Of a DNA stretch of 64,000 nt, positions 50,119-58,522 are shown in pieces. The position numbers and the translations under genes are program-made. The notes beneath the pieces were generated by a model. That model did no database searches. It had not been told where the DNA came from and was given only the letters and a program-made list of their open reading frames with translations. Positions within the stretch are counted from its first letter, which is position 1. Each line of letters opens with the position of its first letter. The stretch comes from Macrococcus brunensis (GTDB lineage Bacteria; Bacillota; Bacilli; Staphylococcales; Staphylococcaceae), in contig NZ_SCWA01000008.1 in the NCBI RefSeq assembly GCF_004359615.1, positions 35,998 to 99,997 on the forward strand. Reading direction: 5' to 3'.

Positions 50119-50626
50119 ACGTCTCGTTCACTACAAGGAATGTAACACTTTCCTGAGTGTGATTGTACCAGTAGTGTGGCTCAGTCGCTTGATACATATA
50201 TGATTGATGAGGTGTCAGATTATAGTTTTCATCTCCGACCACAAGGGTAAGAGTACCTTCCAGACAGTAAACAAACTCTGTTCCCTTATGAGAAATACGG
50301 CTTGAAATCTGCGAATTAGGCTGAATAGTAATTTTGAGGGGTTTGAAAATGCTGTTTACATGATTACTGAGATCCCGGTAGTCAAAATCATTCTTATTCA
50401 CAACAGTAGGTTCTGTCAGTTCATTGTAATCAAAGAAAGCACTTGGGTGGACACCTAACACATCAGCTATATTGCGTAACGATCCCATAGTCGCATTGCA
50501 CTTATCTCTCTCTAGTTGTGATAAGAATGGAATAGAGAGCTCTGTTTTCTGTGCAATTTGTTTTAAAGTCATTTTCTTTAATAGGCGTATTTCACGTATC
50601 TTTTGTCCGATAGTCAATCCTGACAC
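50117..50626 (-). CDS. XRE-family regulator with C-terminal cupin
   Basis: 169 residues: HTH_3 domain at about 6-62 (IGQKIREIRLLKKMTLKQIA, then LSIPFLSQLERDK) and a cupin sensor domain at about 95-165 (TEFVYCLEGTLTLVVGDE). This PuuR/SinR-like architecture senses small ligands. The listed start is GTG at 50626; a TTG at 50617 has better spacing to AGAGGTG and may be the true start (166 residues). Divergent from gpx; the 178-base spacer may be its target. Confidence 0.86.
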   Translation of the reverse strand: MSGLTIGQKIREIRLLKKMTLKQIAQKTELSIPFLSQLERDKCNATMGSLRNIADVLGVHPSAFFDYNELTEPTVVNKNDFDYRDLSNHVNSIFKPLKITIQPNSQISSRISHKGTEFVYCLEGTLTLVVGDENYNLTPHQSYMYQATEPHYWYNHTQESVTFLVVNET

Positions 50627-50760
50627 CTCTCACAATTCTGATTATTGAAATTATAGCATTTATCAGACAAATTAAATATACGTTTTGAATATATTTTTGA
50701 TGTTTTTGGTCATATTAAAAATTGACTTTAATCTTAAGCAATATAATGGGAAGTGCTTCT

Positions 50761-50776
50761 TATTATTGCTATAATA
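50761..50776. promoter_or_regulatory. Inverted repeat overlapping the gpx -10 region
   Basis: TATTAT TGCT ATAATA, a 6-bp inverted repeat with 4-base centre, contains a TATAAT-like -10 (50769-50774) upstream of gpx. It could be an operator for the divergent XRE-cupin protein or a PerR-type site; the match to a PerR box (TTATAATNATTATAA) is only partial. Confidence 0.35.
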
Positions 50777-50804
50777 GCTGTAATAATCCAAAGGAGCGAT
50801 CATC

Positions 50805-51278
50805 ATGACAGTTTATGATTACAAGGTGAAACTGAGTAACGGTGAAACATATCAACTGGAACGTTATAAAGGTCAAGTCATTCTTATCGTTAATACAGCA
50901 AGTAAATGTGGCTTCACGAAACAATTTGATGGTTTAGAAAAGCTATATCAATTATATAAAGAACAAGGTTTTGTCGTTTTAGGTTTTCCGTGCAATCAGT
51001 TCGGGAAGCAAGAACCAGGTTCTGCTGAAGAAGCGGCGAGTGCATGTCGTTTAAATTATGGTGTTACATTCCCGATGCATGAGAAGGTTGATGTCAATGG
51101 GGAAAATGCAGACCCGTTGTTCACTTATCTCAAAAAAGAGACAGGGGGTCTGTTAGGCAGTGCGGTCAAATGGAACTTCACTAAGTTTCTTATCGACCGT
51201 GAAGGAAATGTAGTTGAACGCTTCGGCCCACAAAAAGAACCTGAAAAAATGACAAAAGATATTGAGAAATATCTCTAG
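50805..51278 (+). CDS. gpo: Glutathione peroxidase-family thiol peroxidase
   Basis: 157 residues. Peroxidatic residue is Cys 35 in NTASKCGFT (not selenocysteine), with FPCNQFG (Q65) and the WNFTKFL motif completing the catalytic site. Bacteria of this group lack glutathione, so the enzyme most likely uses thioredoxin or bacillithiol. AAAGGAGC precedes the ATG. Homologues are called BsaA or GpxA. Confidence 0.93.
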   Translation: MTVYDYKVKLSNGETYQLERYKGQVILIVNTASKCGFTKQFDGLEKLYQLYKEQGFVVLGFPCNQFGKQEPGSAEEAASACRLNYGVTFPMHEKVDVNGENADPLFTYLKKETGGLLGSAVKWNFTKFLIDREGNVVERFGPQKEPEKMTKDIEKYL

Positions 51279-51316
51279 AAATGACATCATTCCAATCAGG
51301 GATGAAGGAGTAATAA

Positions 51317-51568
51317 ATGGAAAGTAAGAAAATGGATATTAAATGGGGTACATTGTACCGCCTATTGAACTTTTTAGTGATTATTTTGGTTATTCTGCAG
51401 TTTGCGATAGCAAGAGATGTTTCGCTCTTTATTATATTAACGCTTGCTGCTCTTCTCATCACAGGACTACTTGATAGTCTTGATCATCAACGTTTCCGAG
51501 AGAATAAGGGACGCCATATATTTGATGCGGTTATCTTAGCGCTCTATACATTGCTGACTTATATCTAA
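51317..51568 (+). CDS. Small membrane protein
   Basis: 83 residues with two hydrophobic helices at about 16-34 and 38-50 and a less hydrophobic third segment at 70-83. ATGAAGGAG lies 8 bases before the ATG. It follows gpx by 38 bases and is probably cotranscribed. No family recognised. Confidence 0.7.
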   Translation: MESKKMDIKWGTLYRLLNFLVIILVILQFAIARDVSLFIILTLAALLITGLLDSLDHQRFRENKGRHIFDAVILALYTLLTYI

Positions 51569-51602
51569 AAAGAACTTTACCTGACCGGTAAAGTTCTTTT
51601 TA
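51567..51602. terminator. Bidirectional terminator
   Basis: AGAACTTTACC and its complement with a 5-base loop, flanked by A and T runs, between converging genes. Confidence 0.88.
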
Positions 51603-51881
51603 TTGTTCATCTAATTGACGATCGATATTCATGACATAGTCAGACTTCATATGATAAGAATCCATCTGCTCAGTTTCGTTAAAAACAGTAATAAAATGCA
51701 GTACTTTAAGTAGCGTGTGTTCATTATTCATACTATCTAATATTTTATTAAAACCAGCTGAGCGGCAACGGATTCTCATAAATGAAGGTGCATCTCGATA
51801 CTCTTTATTTTTGAATATAGTACATGTCCATCTCTGGCCGAAGCGATCAAAAATTTCATATTTACGCTCAATGGAATCCAT
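51600..51881 (-). CDS. Hypothetical protein, 93 residues
   Basis: A soluble, charged protein behind a strong AAGGGGG site. The N-terminal half has IFDRFGQRWTCTIFKNKEYR, a strand-turn-strand pattern, and the C-terminal half is helical. Single gene between a terminator and the galM promoter region. No family recognised. Confidence 0.65.
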   Translation of the reverse strand: MDSIERKYEIFDRFGQRWTCTIFKNKEYRDAPSFMRIRCRSAGFNKILDSMNNEHTLLKVLHFITVFNETEQMDSYHMKSDYVMNIDRQLDEQ

Positions 51882-51982
51882 GGGTCAGCCCCCTTTGTAC
51901 ACTGTAATAATAAAAAACTTTCGAGTGAAATATTTTTCAGTCAGGTCGTAAAATAATAAGTCATAGGTGAAGTGTGTAATGA

Positions 51983-52011
51983 TTGACTAAAGGGTAAGAT
52001 ATAGTTAATAA
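51983..52011 (+). promoter_or_regulatory. Possible galM promoter
   Basis: TTGACT (51983-51988), 17-base spacer, TAATAA (52006-52011), 17 bases before the galM start. Confidence 0.4.
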
Positions 52012-52027
52012 AGAGTGGGGTGATAGA

Positions 52028-53032
52028 ATGGAAATTAAAAAGGAAGTATTTGGTTGTTTAAATAGTCAGATAGTCCATCGTTACATCGTTATGACAGATG
52101 ATATGCGTTTTTCTTTTATTGACTACGGCGCAGCACTGCAGAAGATTGAAATGCCTGACCGTCAGGGTCAGCATGATAATATCATTATCGGCTTCGATAC
52201 CCTGAAAGATTATATTAACAATAGCACGTATGCAGGCCTATGTATAGGACGAGTTGGTGGAAGAATAGCAAATGCGTCATTTAAGCTAGGCGATCAATCT
52301 TATGATCTTGAAAAAAATATGGGCAATCATCATATGCATGGCGGTAAGAATGGTTTAAGCCATCGTATATTTGAGACAGAGATAATCGAAAATGCTAATC
52401 AGCAAGAGATTGCGCTGAAGATGATTGCAGAACTGAGAGCAGAAGAAGATGGTTATCCCGGTAATATGAAAGTCCAGATTACCCATACCATTAAAAGTGA
52501 CAACACATGGACTATTCATTACTTTGCAGTGACGGATCAGGAAACACTCTTCAATCCAACTAATCATACTTATTTTAATCTTAATGGCGGACAGACAGAT
52601 GTAACTGACCATTTGCTATGCATAGAAAGCGCCAGTTTTCTACAGACAGATGATGAACTGATTCCAACTGGAAAATTAGCAACGGTTGAAGGAGCCATGG
52701 ACTATAGACAGTCAAGACCAGTCCAGTTAGGGCTGGATACTGCTTACAGGTTAACAGGGGACCCCTGTAAAAAACGTATCGAACTTTTGCATGAAGCATC
52801 CGGACGACAGGTTAAGGTTCAAACAGATGCACCCTATGTAGTGGTCTATTCAGCAGAAGGCATGGATTTTACAGATAGTTCTGGACGTCACTTTGACAGC
52901 GGGGCAGGTATTGCGCTTGAAACACAATCCATGCCAGATGCTATTCATCATCCTGAACTAGATGACATTCGCCTGAAAGAAACAGAAACCTTTCAGACAG
53001 CGACTTCCTACCACTTCAGTGTACTTTCTTAA
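52028..53032 (+). CDS. galM: Aldose 1-epimerase (mutarotase)
   Basis: 334 residues, beta-sandwich enzyme that interconverts alpha and beta anomers of galactose/glucose. The catalytic His lies in TNHTYFNLNG, a second His in NHHMHGGKNG, and the catalytic Glu in ALETQSMPDAIHHP. GTGGGGTG precedes the ATG. No other gal gene is nearby, so it probably serves general sugar uptake. Confidence 0.92.
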   Translation: MEIKKEVFGCLNSQIVHRYIVMTDDMRFSFIDYGAALQKIEMPDRQGQHDNIIIGFDTLKDYINNSTYAGLCIGRVGGRIANASFKLGDQSYDLEKNMGNHHMHGGKNGLSHRIFETEIIENANQQEIALKMIAELRAEEDGYPGNMKVQITHTIKSDNTWTIHYFAVTDQETLFNPTNHTYFNLNGGQTDVTDHLLCIESASFLQTDDELIPTGKLATVEGAMDYRQSRPVQLGLDTAYRLTGDPCKKRIELLHEASGRQVKVQTDAPYVVVYSAEGMDFTDSSGRHFDSGAGIALETQSMPDAIHHPELDDIRLKETETFQTATSYHFSVLS

Positions 53033-53088
53033 TATTCACCTTTGTGTTCTTCGAGTACTCATTCTATAATTAAAGAAAAAGATTTAGG

Positions 53089-54105
53089 ATGATGAATGTG
53101 GATTATAGAGAAGCACTGCATAATTTGAATGATATAGATTTGAAATATATTTATGAGCAGCTCTTTCAGGAAAAGGCAGCAGAACTCCATCAGATTGAGC
53201 TTATAGAGTCTATCCGAAAAGAGGTCTTCAGTCCAACCTACCTGAACCGAATCCTGCAATTAATGCCATCAGATGAATACTCACTTTTAATGCACTCTAT
53301 AGAAGAAGAACACGAATTTGTACCTGTTCCAAGTGAACGAGTGTTCTTTGCACTGCAATCACTTCTGATGTTTGAGACGAAACAAGGAATGATTCTACCA
53401 TTTGATCTTCGGCGTATGATTAAACAGCTGGATAAGCAGGATATTGAGGTGAAACGTCAGCAACTCGAACAAGATCTGGAGTTTATAACAGGTGTGCTAT
53501 TTTTGTATGGTTACGTGCACAGACAACATGTTGAGCAACTATATAAGCGATATTTCAATCAGGAACTGTCAGAAGAACGCCTAAATTATCTACTGCAGCT
53601 GTTAGGCATTCAGCCGGTAGAAGATATGATTATCTTACCGGTAATCAGAGACGGATTTGTGGCTCAAGAACTGCCTGCATATGATGCAGAACACTACTAT
53701 GTGCCGGAAAATTTTGCAGAGCTTAAACTGTATGCGGGAAGTCATCATCATCAACATGAAGAAGCACTTAATCATCTTATCGACTTCATTCAGATACATG
53801 CATCTGAAGAAGAGGAAGAAATAAGAGAACTGATTGATACTGCTCGTTTTCTGATTATCGCGAGTAATAATGCGAACCTGACTATGGAAGAGCTGATTAA
53901 TCTGTTTGCCAAGGATTTACCTGAACCTCAGTTTGAAAAGTTTGAACAATTATTTATCACTGCTTTAAATGAGACGAGACTCTGGATTTATGGCGGCAAA
54001 AAATTATCAGAAGTCAGTCAGGAAAATGAAGCACAGAAACAAGCTGAAGAAGAAGAGAAGGAAAAAAAGGTAATTAATCTGGATGTCTTTCGAAAAGACA
54101 TATAA
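53089..54105 (+). CDS. Hypothetical helical protein, paralogue of the 49054 gene
   Basis: 338 residues, all-helical with a highly acidic-basic tail (QKQAEEEEKEKKVINLDVFRKDI). Aligned segments with the protein at 49054-50097 are FLYGYVHRQHVEQLYKRYF against NLYGYFSLAHYRVLAERFM, EHYYVPENFAELK against RQYYIPDSWEDFQ, and ALNETRLWIYGGKKLSEV against NAYQTIRNWHLGGYKMTEM. The ribosome site is weak (AGATTTAGG) and the first two codons are both ATG. It is followed 14 bases later by a lipoprotein gene. Confidence 0.7.
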   Translation: MMNVDYREALHNLNDIDLKYIYEQLFQEKAAELHQIELIESIRKEVFSPTYLNRILQLMPSDEYSLLMHSIEEEHEFVPVPSERVFFALQSLLMFETKQGMILPFDLRRMIKQLDKQDIEVKRQQLEQDLEFITGVLFLYGYVHRQHVEQLYKRYFNQELSEERLNYLLQLLGIQPVEDMIILPVIRDGFVAQELPAYDAEHYYVPENFAELKLYAGSHHHQHEEALNHLIDFIQIHASEEEEEIRELIDTARFLIIASNNANLTMEELINLFAKDLPEPQFEKFEQLFITALNETRLWIYGGKKLSEVSQENEAQKQAEEEEKEKKVINLDVFRKDI

Positions 54106-54119
54106 AAAGGTGAGCTGAG

Positions 54120-54965
54120 ATGAAAAAATGGTTAAGTGTAAGTTTAATAGCATTACTTCTCGCAGGATGTGCAGCGAATGATGAGTCGAAGAGAGCGACA
54201 GAAAAAACACCTGACACTGTAACATCAGAACAAGCCAGTACTGAAAAAGAAACAACAGAACAACCTGAAACAAAGTCGTCTACAGAGAAGCCGCAAACAG
54301 ATGCACCAAGTACAGAAACAGCAAATAAAGAAAATGATTCAGTTGAAGGAAACGTATCTGCCACACAGGAACTTGCACAAAGAGTTAATTATTCAGCGCT
54401 TGCTAAACAGCAAGTCACAGGTTATATGAAGCAGATGCCGGTCGCATTTAACAGTCGTGATCTAGCACTGTTGAATATTTACGTTAAAGAGGATTCTGAA
54501 GCAGCACGTTATTTAAGAAATAAAATTCCGGCAGGTCACTTTGACAATTATAAAATCAATCGTTTTACAATAGATCAAGTGAAGAATGACCGGTTAAAAC
54601 AGCATGTCATCACGACACGTGTTATGGCTTCAAACGCAACAGGGGGAGAATGGAAAAAAGTCGTGACGGTTTATGATTTAGTCTATAATCCGATCACAAG
54701 AACAATGCAGATTTATGATTTCAATGATCAAGGTATCTATGCAGTGGATAATTTGCAGAATAAAGCATTGAATGCTGTCAGCAGTCAGTACAGAACCGCT
54801 GCAGAAAAAGAAGCAGGAAGTGCGGTGCGTTTTGAAAAAGCATATCCTGCAGTTGAGCAGGATGCCAGTGGTGCTTATTACCGCTTCAAAGCTGTCGACG
54901 CTCAGAACCGGCTCGTTCATTCATATAAATACTATCAAAATACAGGGCAGATTGTTGTAGAATAA
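54120..54965 (+). CDS. Hypothetical lipoprotein with Thr/Glu-rich linker
   Basis: 281 residues: signal peptide with lipobox LLAGC (Cys 17), a low-complexity Thr/Glu/Ser linker (about 20-80), and a folded domain (about 90-281) with RVNYSALAKQQVTGYMKQMP and later strands that suggest an NTF2-like or TcaA-C-terminal-like fold. AAAGGTGAG precedes the ATG. Located outside the membrane. No certain family. Confidence 0.75.
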   Translation: MKKWLSVSLIALLLAGCAANDESKRATEKTPDTVTSEQASTEKETTEQPETKSSTEKPQTDAPSTETANKENDSVEGNVSATQELAQRVNYSALAKQQVTGYMKQMPVAFNSRDLALLNIYVKEDSEAARYLRNKIPAGHFDNYKINRFTIDQVKNDRLKQHVITTRVMASNATGGEWKKVVTVYDLVYNPITRTMQIYDFNDQGIYAVDNLQNKALNAVSSQYRTAAEKEAGSAVRFEKAYPAVEQDASGAYYRFKAVDAQNRLVHSYKYYQNTGQIVVE

Positions 54966-55000
54966 AAGAGTGCGCTCAAATTCGAGCGCACTCTTTTATT
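54961..55000. terminator. Bidirectional terminator
   Basis: A perfect 17-bp stem whose arm contains AAAAGAGTGCGCTC, with a 6-base loop. It covers the stop codons of the lipoprotein gene and of the converging 63-residue gene. Confidence 0.9.
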
Positions 55001-55187
55001 CTCCCCGACCATCTGATGCTTGAGCGGGATTATTAAGCTGTTCTTTTTGATTATCTGTTAAAGTATCGTCTTTCTTATCTATTCCGTCGATACTGGAGTC
55101 GTAATTTTTAGCTGCAGGATCTGTTTGCTGCGTTACTTCTTTATCCACACCATCTAAACTATTATCGTACTGTTTATTGTTAGCCAT
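54996..55187 (-). CDS. Small acidic repeat protein, 63 residues
   Basis: Hydrophilic, probably disordered protein. It has two copies of a motif, YDNSLDGVDKEVTQQTD and YDSSIDGIDKKDDTLTD. GGAGG lies 9 bases before the ATG inside the preceding gene, and the ATG shares one base with that gene's stop. Third in a run of three tiny genes. No family recognised; the acidic repeats recall small staphylococcal stress-type proteins only in composition. Confidence 0.7.
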   Translation of the reverse strand: MANNKQYDNSLDGVDKEVTQQTDPAAKNYDSSIDGIDKKDDTLTDNQKEQLNNPAQASDGRGE

Positions 55188-55381
55188 TATAAAGTCCTCC
55201 TTTGAACTTGTGCTTTCACTGTTAAACCTATCAGTTCCTGTTGCTGCTGTATAATAAGCTTCTGCTGCCTGGTCAATCTAGCTAGAAAACCTACAATCAC
55301 AAACAGAAGAAAAGCGATGACAATAAATGGCGACATCAGCAGAAAAAGACTTAAACCGCTAAGATGTAACCATTCAAACAT
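55187..55381 (-). CDS. Small single-span membrane protein, 64 residues
   Basis: One strong membrane helix (about residues 10-34, LSLFLLMSPFIVIAFLLFVI) and a basic, Gln-rich cytoplasmic tail (RQQKLIIQQQQELIG) that may form a short coiled coil. Coupled to the gene before and after by 1-base overlaps of stop and start. Function unknown. Confidence 0.7.
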   Translation of the reverse strand: MFEWLHLSGLSLFLLMSPFIVIAFLLFVIVGFLARLTRQQKLIIQQQQELIGLTVKAQVQRRTL

Positions 55382-55560
55382 TACTTATCATCTTCTTCTA
55401 TCATCTTTTTGTCGGTCGGTGGGTTTGGATCGAGTTCCTGGACGCCTGCATCTGGTGCCACATTCAATGAATCATTGACTAAAGCAGCACTTTCCTCTGC
55501 ACCTTGCTGGTTTAAATATTCTTTTTCAGTATCAAGAACATCATATTTTTCTTCTGCCAT
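55381..55560 (-). CDS. Small acidic protein, 59 residues
   Basis: Begins MAEEKYDVLDTEKEYLNQQG and ends in DPNPPTDKKMIEEDDK; very acidic, likely unstructured. AAGGGAG lies 8 bases before the ATG. It is the first gene of the three-gene run and shares one base with the membrane-protein gene downstream. Too small for usual gene callers, but the ribosome site and the coupling support it. Confidence 0.7.
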   Translation of the reverse strand: MAEEKYDVLDTEKEYLNQQGAEESAALVNDSLNVAPDAGVQELDPNPPTDKKMIEEDDK

Positions 55561-55749
55561 TTTTTCACTCCCTTTTAAAATTAAAAGTTATTAGCTTTTA
55601 CCCTTCTTGATTTTCAGAAAACCTTCTTTTATTAAGTTTATTTGACAATATCTCAATAAAGTTAGTAAACATGAAAGAAAACTGTAACATCCAAAGTAAT
55701 ATGTCTATGTCATAATTAATCTATTAAAAGAAACCGGAGGAATTAATCG

Positions 55750-56763
55750 ATGAGAAAGAAGGTCTATGCATTAACAGCTACTGCAGGAGCTTGTGCGCTC
55801 TATTCACATACAGCAGATGCAAGTGAATATACAGTAAAAGCAAATGATTCATTATGGGCAATCGCAACGCAGTATAATACTTCTGTATCAGAGTTAAAAA
55901 GTTTGAATAACTTAACGTCTAACTTGATATTCGTCAATCAGAAACTGCAGATACCAGGCGGCGCTACTTATTCTCGTCCTGTACCAAATACGCAGTCTGG
56001 CCAGGCTACTACTGCTGCAATCCATACTGTACAGGCAGGAGAAAGTTTATCGGTCATTGCAGCTAAATATGGGACTTCATATTCTCAGATCATGCGTCTG
56101 AATAACCTTAACTCATATTTAATTTTTCCGGGTCAGCGACTGAAAGTAAAAGCAGGTGTGACAGATCAAAGTACTACAGCGCCTGCCACATCAACACCTT
56201 CTGCACCTCCCGGAAAATACACAGTTAAATCAGGTGACAGCTTGTGGCTGATTGCAAACAAATTTAATATAACTATTTCAGATATTCAGCGCTGGAACAA
56301 TTTGAACTCATATCTCATCTTTCCAAATCAGCAGCTTGTAGTTTCAGGAGATACGCGTTCTACTACGACAAAAACTGAACCGCAGTCACCAAGTACAGTC
56401 CAGCATGCACCGAGCACAGGGCCTGTTTTCAATCACAGTAATCTGTATGATTATGGTCAATGTACTTGGCATGTTTTCAATCGTCGTGCTGCTATCGGTA
56501 AAGGCATTTCTACCTACTGGTGGAATGCAAATAACTGGGCAAATGGTGCACGTAAAGATGGTTATGTGGTTAATAATACTCCAACTGTGGGTTCTATCGC
56601 ACAATCTACAGAAGGTCCACTAGGACATGTGGCATTTGTTGAACGTGTTAATCCTGATGGTAGTATACTCGTGTCAGAAATGAATTATTATACACCGCCT
56701 ACAGTAGTGGGTTACCGCACAATCAGCATGGCAGAACGTAGCCGCTACGTCTTTATTCAATAG
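55750..56763 (+). CDS. Secreted LysM-CHAP cell wall hydrolase (Sle1-like)
   Basis: 337 residues. Signal peptide (about 1-24, ending ADAS), three LysM peptidoglycan-binding domains (27-68, 92-133, 157-198) joined by Thr/Ser/Pro linkers, and a CHAP amidase domain (231-337). Catalytic Cys 238 in YGQCTWHVFNRR and His 293 in LGHVAFVERV are in place. This is the architecture of staphylococcal Sle1/Aaa, an N-acetylmuramoyl-L-alanine amidase used in cell separation. ACCGGAGG precedes the ATG. A TGTAAC half-site at 55683 recalls a WalR box, but the partner half is poor. Confidence 0.93.
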   Translation: MRKKVYALTATAGACALYSHTADASEYTVKANDSLWAIATQYNTSVSELKSLNNLTSNLIFVNQKLQIPGGATYSRPVPNTQSGQATTAAIHTVQAGESLSVIAAKYGTSYSQIMRLNNLNSYLIFPGQRLKVKAGVTDQSTTAPATSTPSAPPGKYTVKSGDSLWLIANKFNITISDIQRWNNLNSYLIFPNQQLVVSGDTRSTTTKTEPQSPSTVQHAPSTGPVFNHSNLYDYGQCTWHVFNRRAAIGKGISTYWWNANNWANGARKDGYVVNNTPTVGSIAQSTEGPLGHVAFVERVNPDGSILVSEMNYYTPPTVVGYRTISMAERSRYVFIQ

Positions 56764-56764
56764 T

Positions 56765-56801
56765 AAAAAGCATTGTTTCTCAATGAAACAATGCTTTTTT
56801 A
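56765..56801. terminator. Bidirectional terminator
   Basis: AAAAAGCATTGTTTC and its complement with a 5-base loop; overlaps the stop codon of the nuclease gene on the other strand. Confidence 0.9.
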
Positions 56802-57416
56802 TAGACCGATTTTTTTGAGAAGCGTATCCAGCAGCTCATCTATAAGCTCATAGAGAAACTGGCGTAATTCCTCTATTATGTCAGTTTCCTGCTGACGTTC
56901 TTCTTCTGTGGCATTAAAGCCTTCACCATCTTCATTGACGAATCCATCCATGGACCATATTTTAAGCTTTTTACTTTTAGCCTGCCGTTCAGCTTCCTGC
57001 AGTTCAGTTAAATGATCTTTCTGCTGATAAATATAACCGACACGTGCATAGCCTTCACGGACAAGTGATTCGTTGACCATCTTATCCCCGCAGTAAAGGT
57101 AGACAAGTTCACGTTTGTAACGGTCATATCTGCCCTTCGAATCATGTTCAATACTAAGGTCGCAGTGTGAGACGAGTGATTTTGTATAATCAGCCGCCTC
57201 TAGACTATATGGCTGGACAGGCGTATTTGGTTTCTTGGATTCAGGTGTGTCAATGAGGAGAAGACGCACGGTTTTCTTATGGCCGCGCTGTTTAATAGAC
57301 AGCGTGTCGCCATCGATTACGCGGTCAAGTGTAACAGGAATATGTTCAGCTGCCTGTACTTGTACTGGTTGTACGCTAAATAGAGTAAGCAGACAAATGA
57401 TAATAAAAGTTTTCAC
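56799..57416 (-). CDS. nuc: Secreted thermonuclease (SNase) with C-terminal extension
   Basis: 205 residues: signal peptide (1-22), then a staphylococcal nuclease domain (25-155). Catalytic residues line up as R51 in VRLLLIDTPE, E73 in SLEAADYT and R102 in YKRELVYLY, with Ca-binding D36 in VIDGDT. After the SNase domain there is an extra ~50-residue tail that starts acidic and ends in an amphipathic helix (LYELIDELLDTLLKKIG). The tail is not part of S. aureus Nuc. Secreted or surface-bound DNA/RNA degradation. Confidence 0.92.
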   Translation of the reverse strand: MKTFIIICLLTLFSVQPVQVQAAEHIPVTLDRVIDGDTLSIKQRGHKKTVRLLLIDTPESKKPNTPVQPYSLEAADYTKSLVSHCDLSIEHDSKGRYDRYKRELVYLYCGDKMVNESLVREGYARVGYIYQQKDHLTELQEAERQAKSKKLKIWSMDGFVNEDGEGFNATEEERQQETDIIEELRQFLYELIDELLDTLLKKIGL

Positions 57417-57482
57417 GTCTTCCTCCTTAATTAGATATTTTAATATTATAGCATTATGTTAAAATAACAGCGAGGTGACGTT

Positions 57483-58424
57483 ATGAAATGGCGTGGAATT
57501 TTGCTCTGCCTATGCATCGCAGTGATTGCAACTCTGGCAGGGCAGTGGATGCCGCTGATTGGTGCAGCGGTTTTTAGTATTATCTTAGGGATGTGTGTCA
57601 GACCTTTTGTGCAAATGGACAAAGTCAGTACAGGGGTGAAGTTCTGCTCGAAGAACGTGCTTCAGGCCTCAATCATTTTGATGGGACTGACGCTTAATTT
57701 TAAAGTAGTGGCATCACTGGGGTGGTCTTCACTTCCGCTCAGTCTGTCTACTATAGCATCGGCACTTATCGCAGGATTAGTTTTAGGTAGAATGCTTCAG
57801 GTAAAAAGTAAGCTGAGAACGCTAATAGCAGTAGGTACAGCAATCTGTGGGGGTTCTGCAATTGCGGCAGTGAGCCCGGTCATCGAAGCGGAAGATGAAG
57901 AAATAGCCTATGCTATTTCAATCATTTTTCTTTTCAATGTAGTCGCTGTCTTTCTTTTTCCTGCCATTGGCCATATGTTGAATATGTCGCAAGAAACATT
58001 TGGCTACTTTGCCGGCTCTGCTATCAATGATACAAGCAGTGTAGTAGCCGCTGCCTATACTTACGGTGTAGAAGCAGGTATGACTGCGACGATAGTCAAA
58101 TTACTGCGCGCATTGATGATTGTACCCCTTTGTCTTGGTATCGTCTGGATGAACCGCAGAAGCGTTTCTGTAGGGCGCATCTTCCCGTGGTTTATTCTTT
58201 ATTTCATGATCGCGAGTATTATTGCCACAGTTGTACCGATACCTGCTGGATTAGCTGCAATCATAAAGCAGTCGTCAATGTTTTTAGTTGCTGTTGCGAT
58301 GAGTGGCATTGGACTGTCAGTAGATTTGAAACAGTTTAGACAGTTGGGTTACCGGCCGGTTTTGTTAGGGGTGTTACTCTGGTTTATTGTCACAGCTGTC
58401 AGTCTTGTGATACTTTCTAAGTAG
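57483..58424 (+). CDS. YeiH/UPF0324 family membrane protein
   Basis: 313 residues, about 10 membrane segments, with ILMGLTLNFK, ICGGSAIAAVSPVI and GYFAGSAINDTSSVVAAA, all typical of the YeiH (Cons_hypoth698) family. Often annotated as putative sulphate exporter; this role is not well proven. GCGAGGTG precedes the ATG. Divergent from nuc. Confidence 0.88.
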   Translation: MKWRGILLCLCIAVIATLAGQWMPLIGAAVFSIILGMCVRPFVQMDKVSTGVKFCSKNVLQASIILMGLTLNFKVVASLGWSSLPLSLSTIASALIAGLVLGRMLQVKSKLRTLIAVGTAICGGSAIAAVSPVIEAEDEEIAYAISIIFLFNVVAVFLFPAIGHMLNMSQETFGYFAGSAINDTSSVVAAAYTYGVEAGMTATIVKLLRALMIVPLCLGIVWMNRRSVSVGRIFPWFILYFMIASIIATVVPIPAGLAAIIKQSSMFLVAVAMSGIGLSVDLKQFRQLGYRPVLLGVLLWFIVTAVSLVILSK

Positions 58425-58433
58425 GTGAAAACG

Positions 58434-58505
58434 ATGAGAAAAATAATATTATCAATATTGCTTGCATTTATAGCAATGTTCTTTCAGAAAAATAAGGCAG
58501 AATAA
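58434..58505 (+). CDS. Possible tiny membrane peptide, 23 residues
   Basis: MRKIILSILLAFIAMFFQKN then KAE, behind TAGGTGAAAACG and only 9 bases after the YeiH-like gene. One hydrophobic segment with basic ends. May be a real small membrane protein or a chance frame; there is no other support. Confidence 0.35.
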   Translation: MRKIILSILLAFIAMFFQKNKAE

Positions 58506-58522
58506 CTAAGGGGGGATATGGA

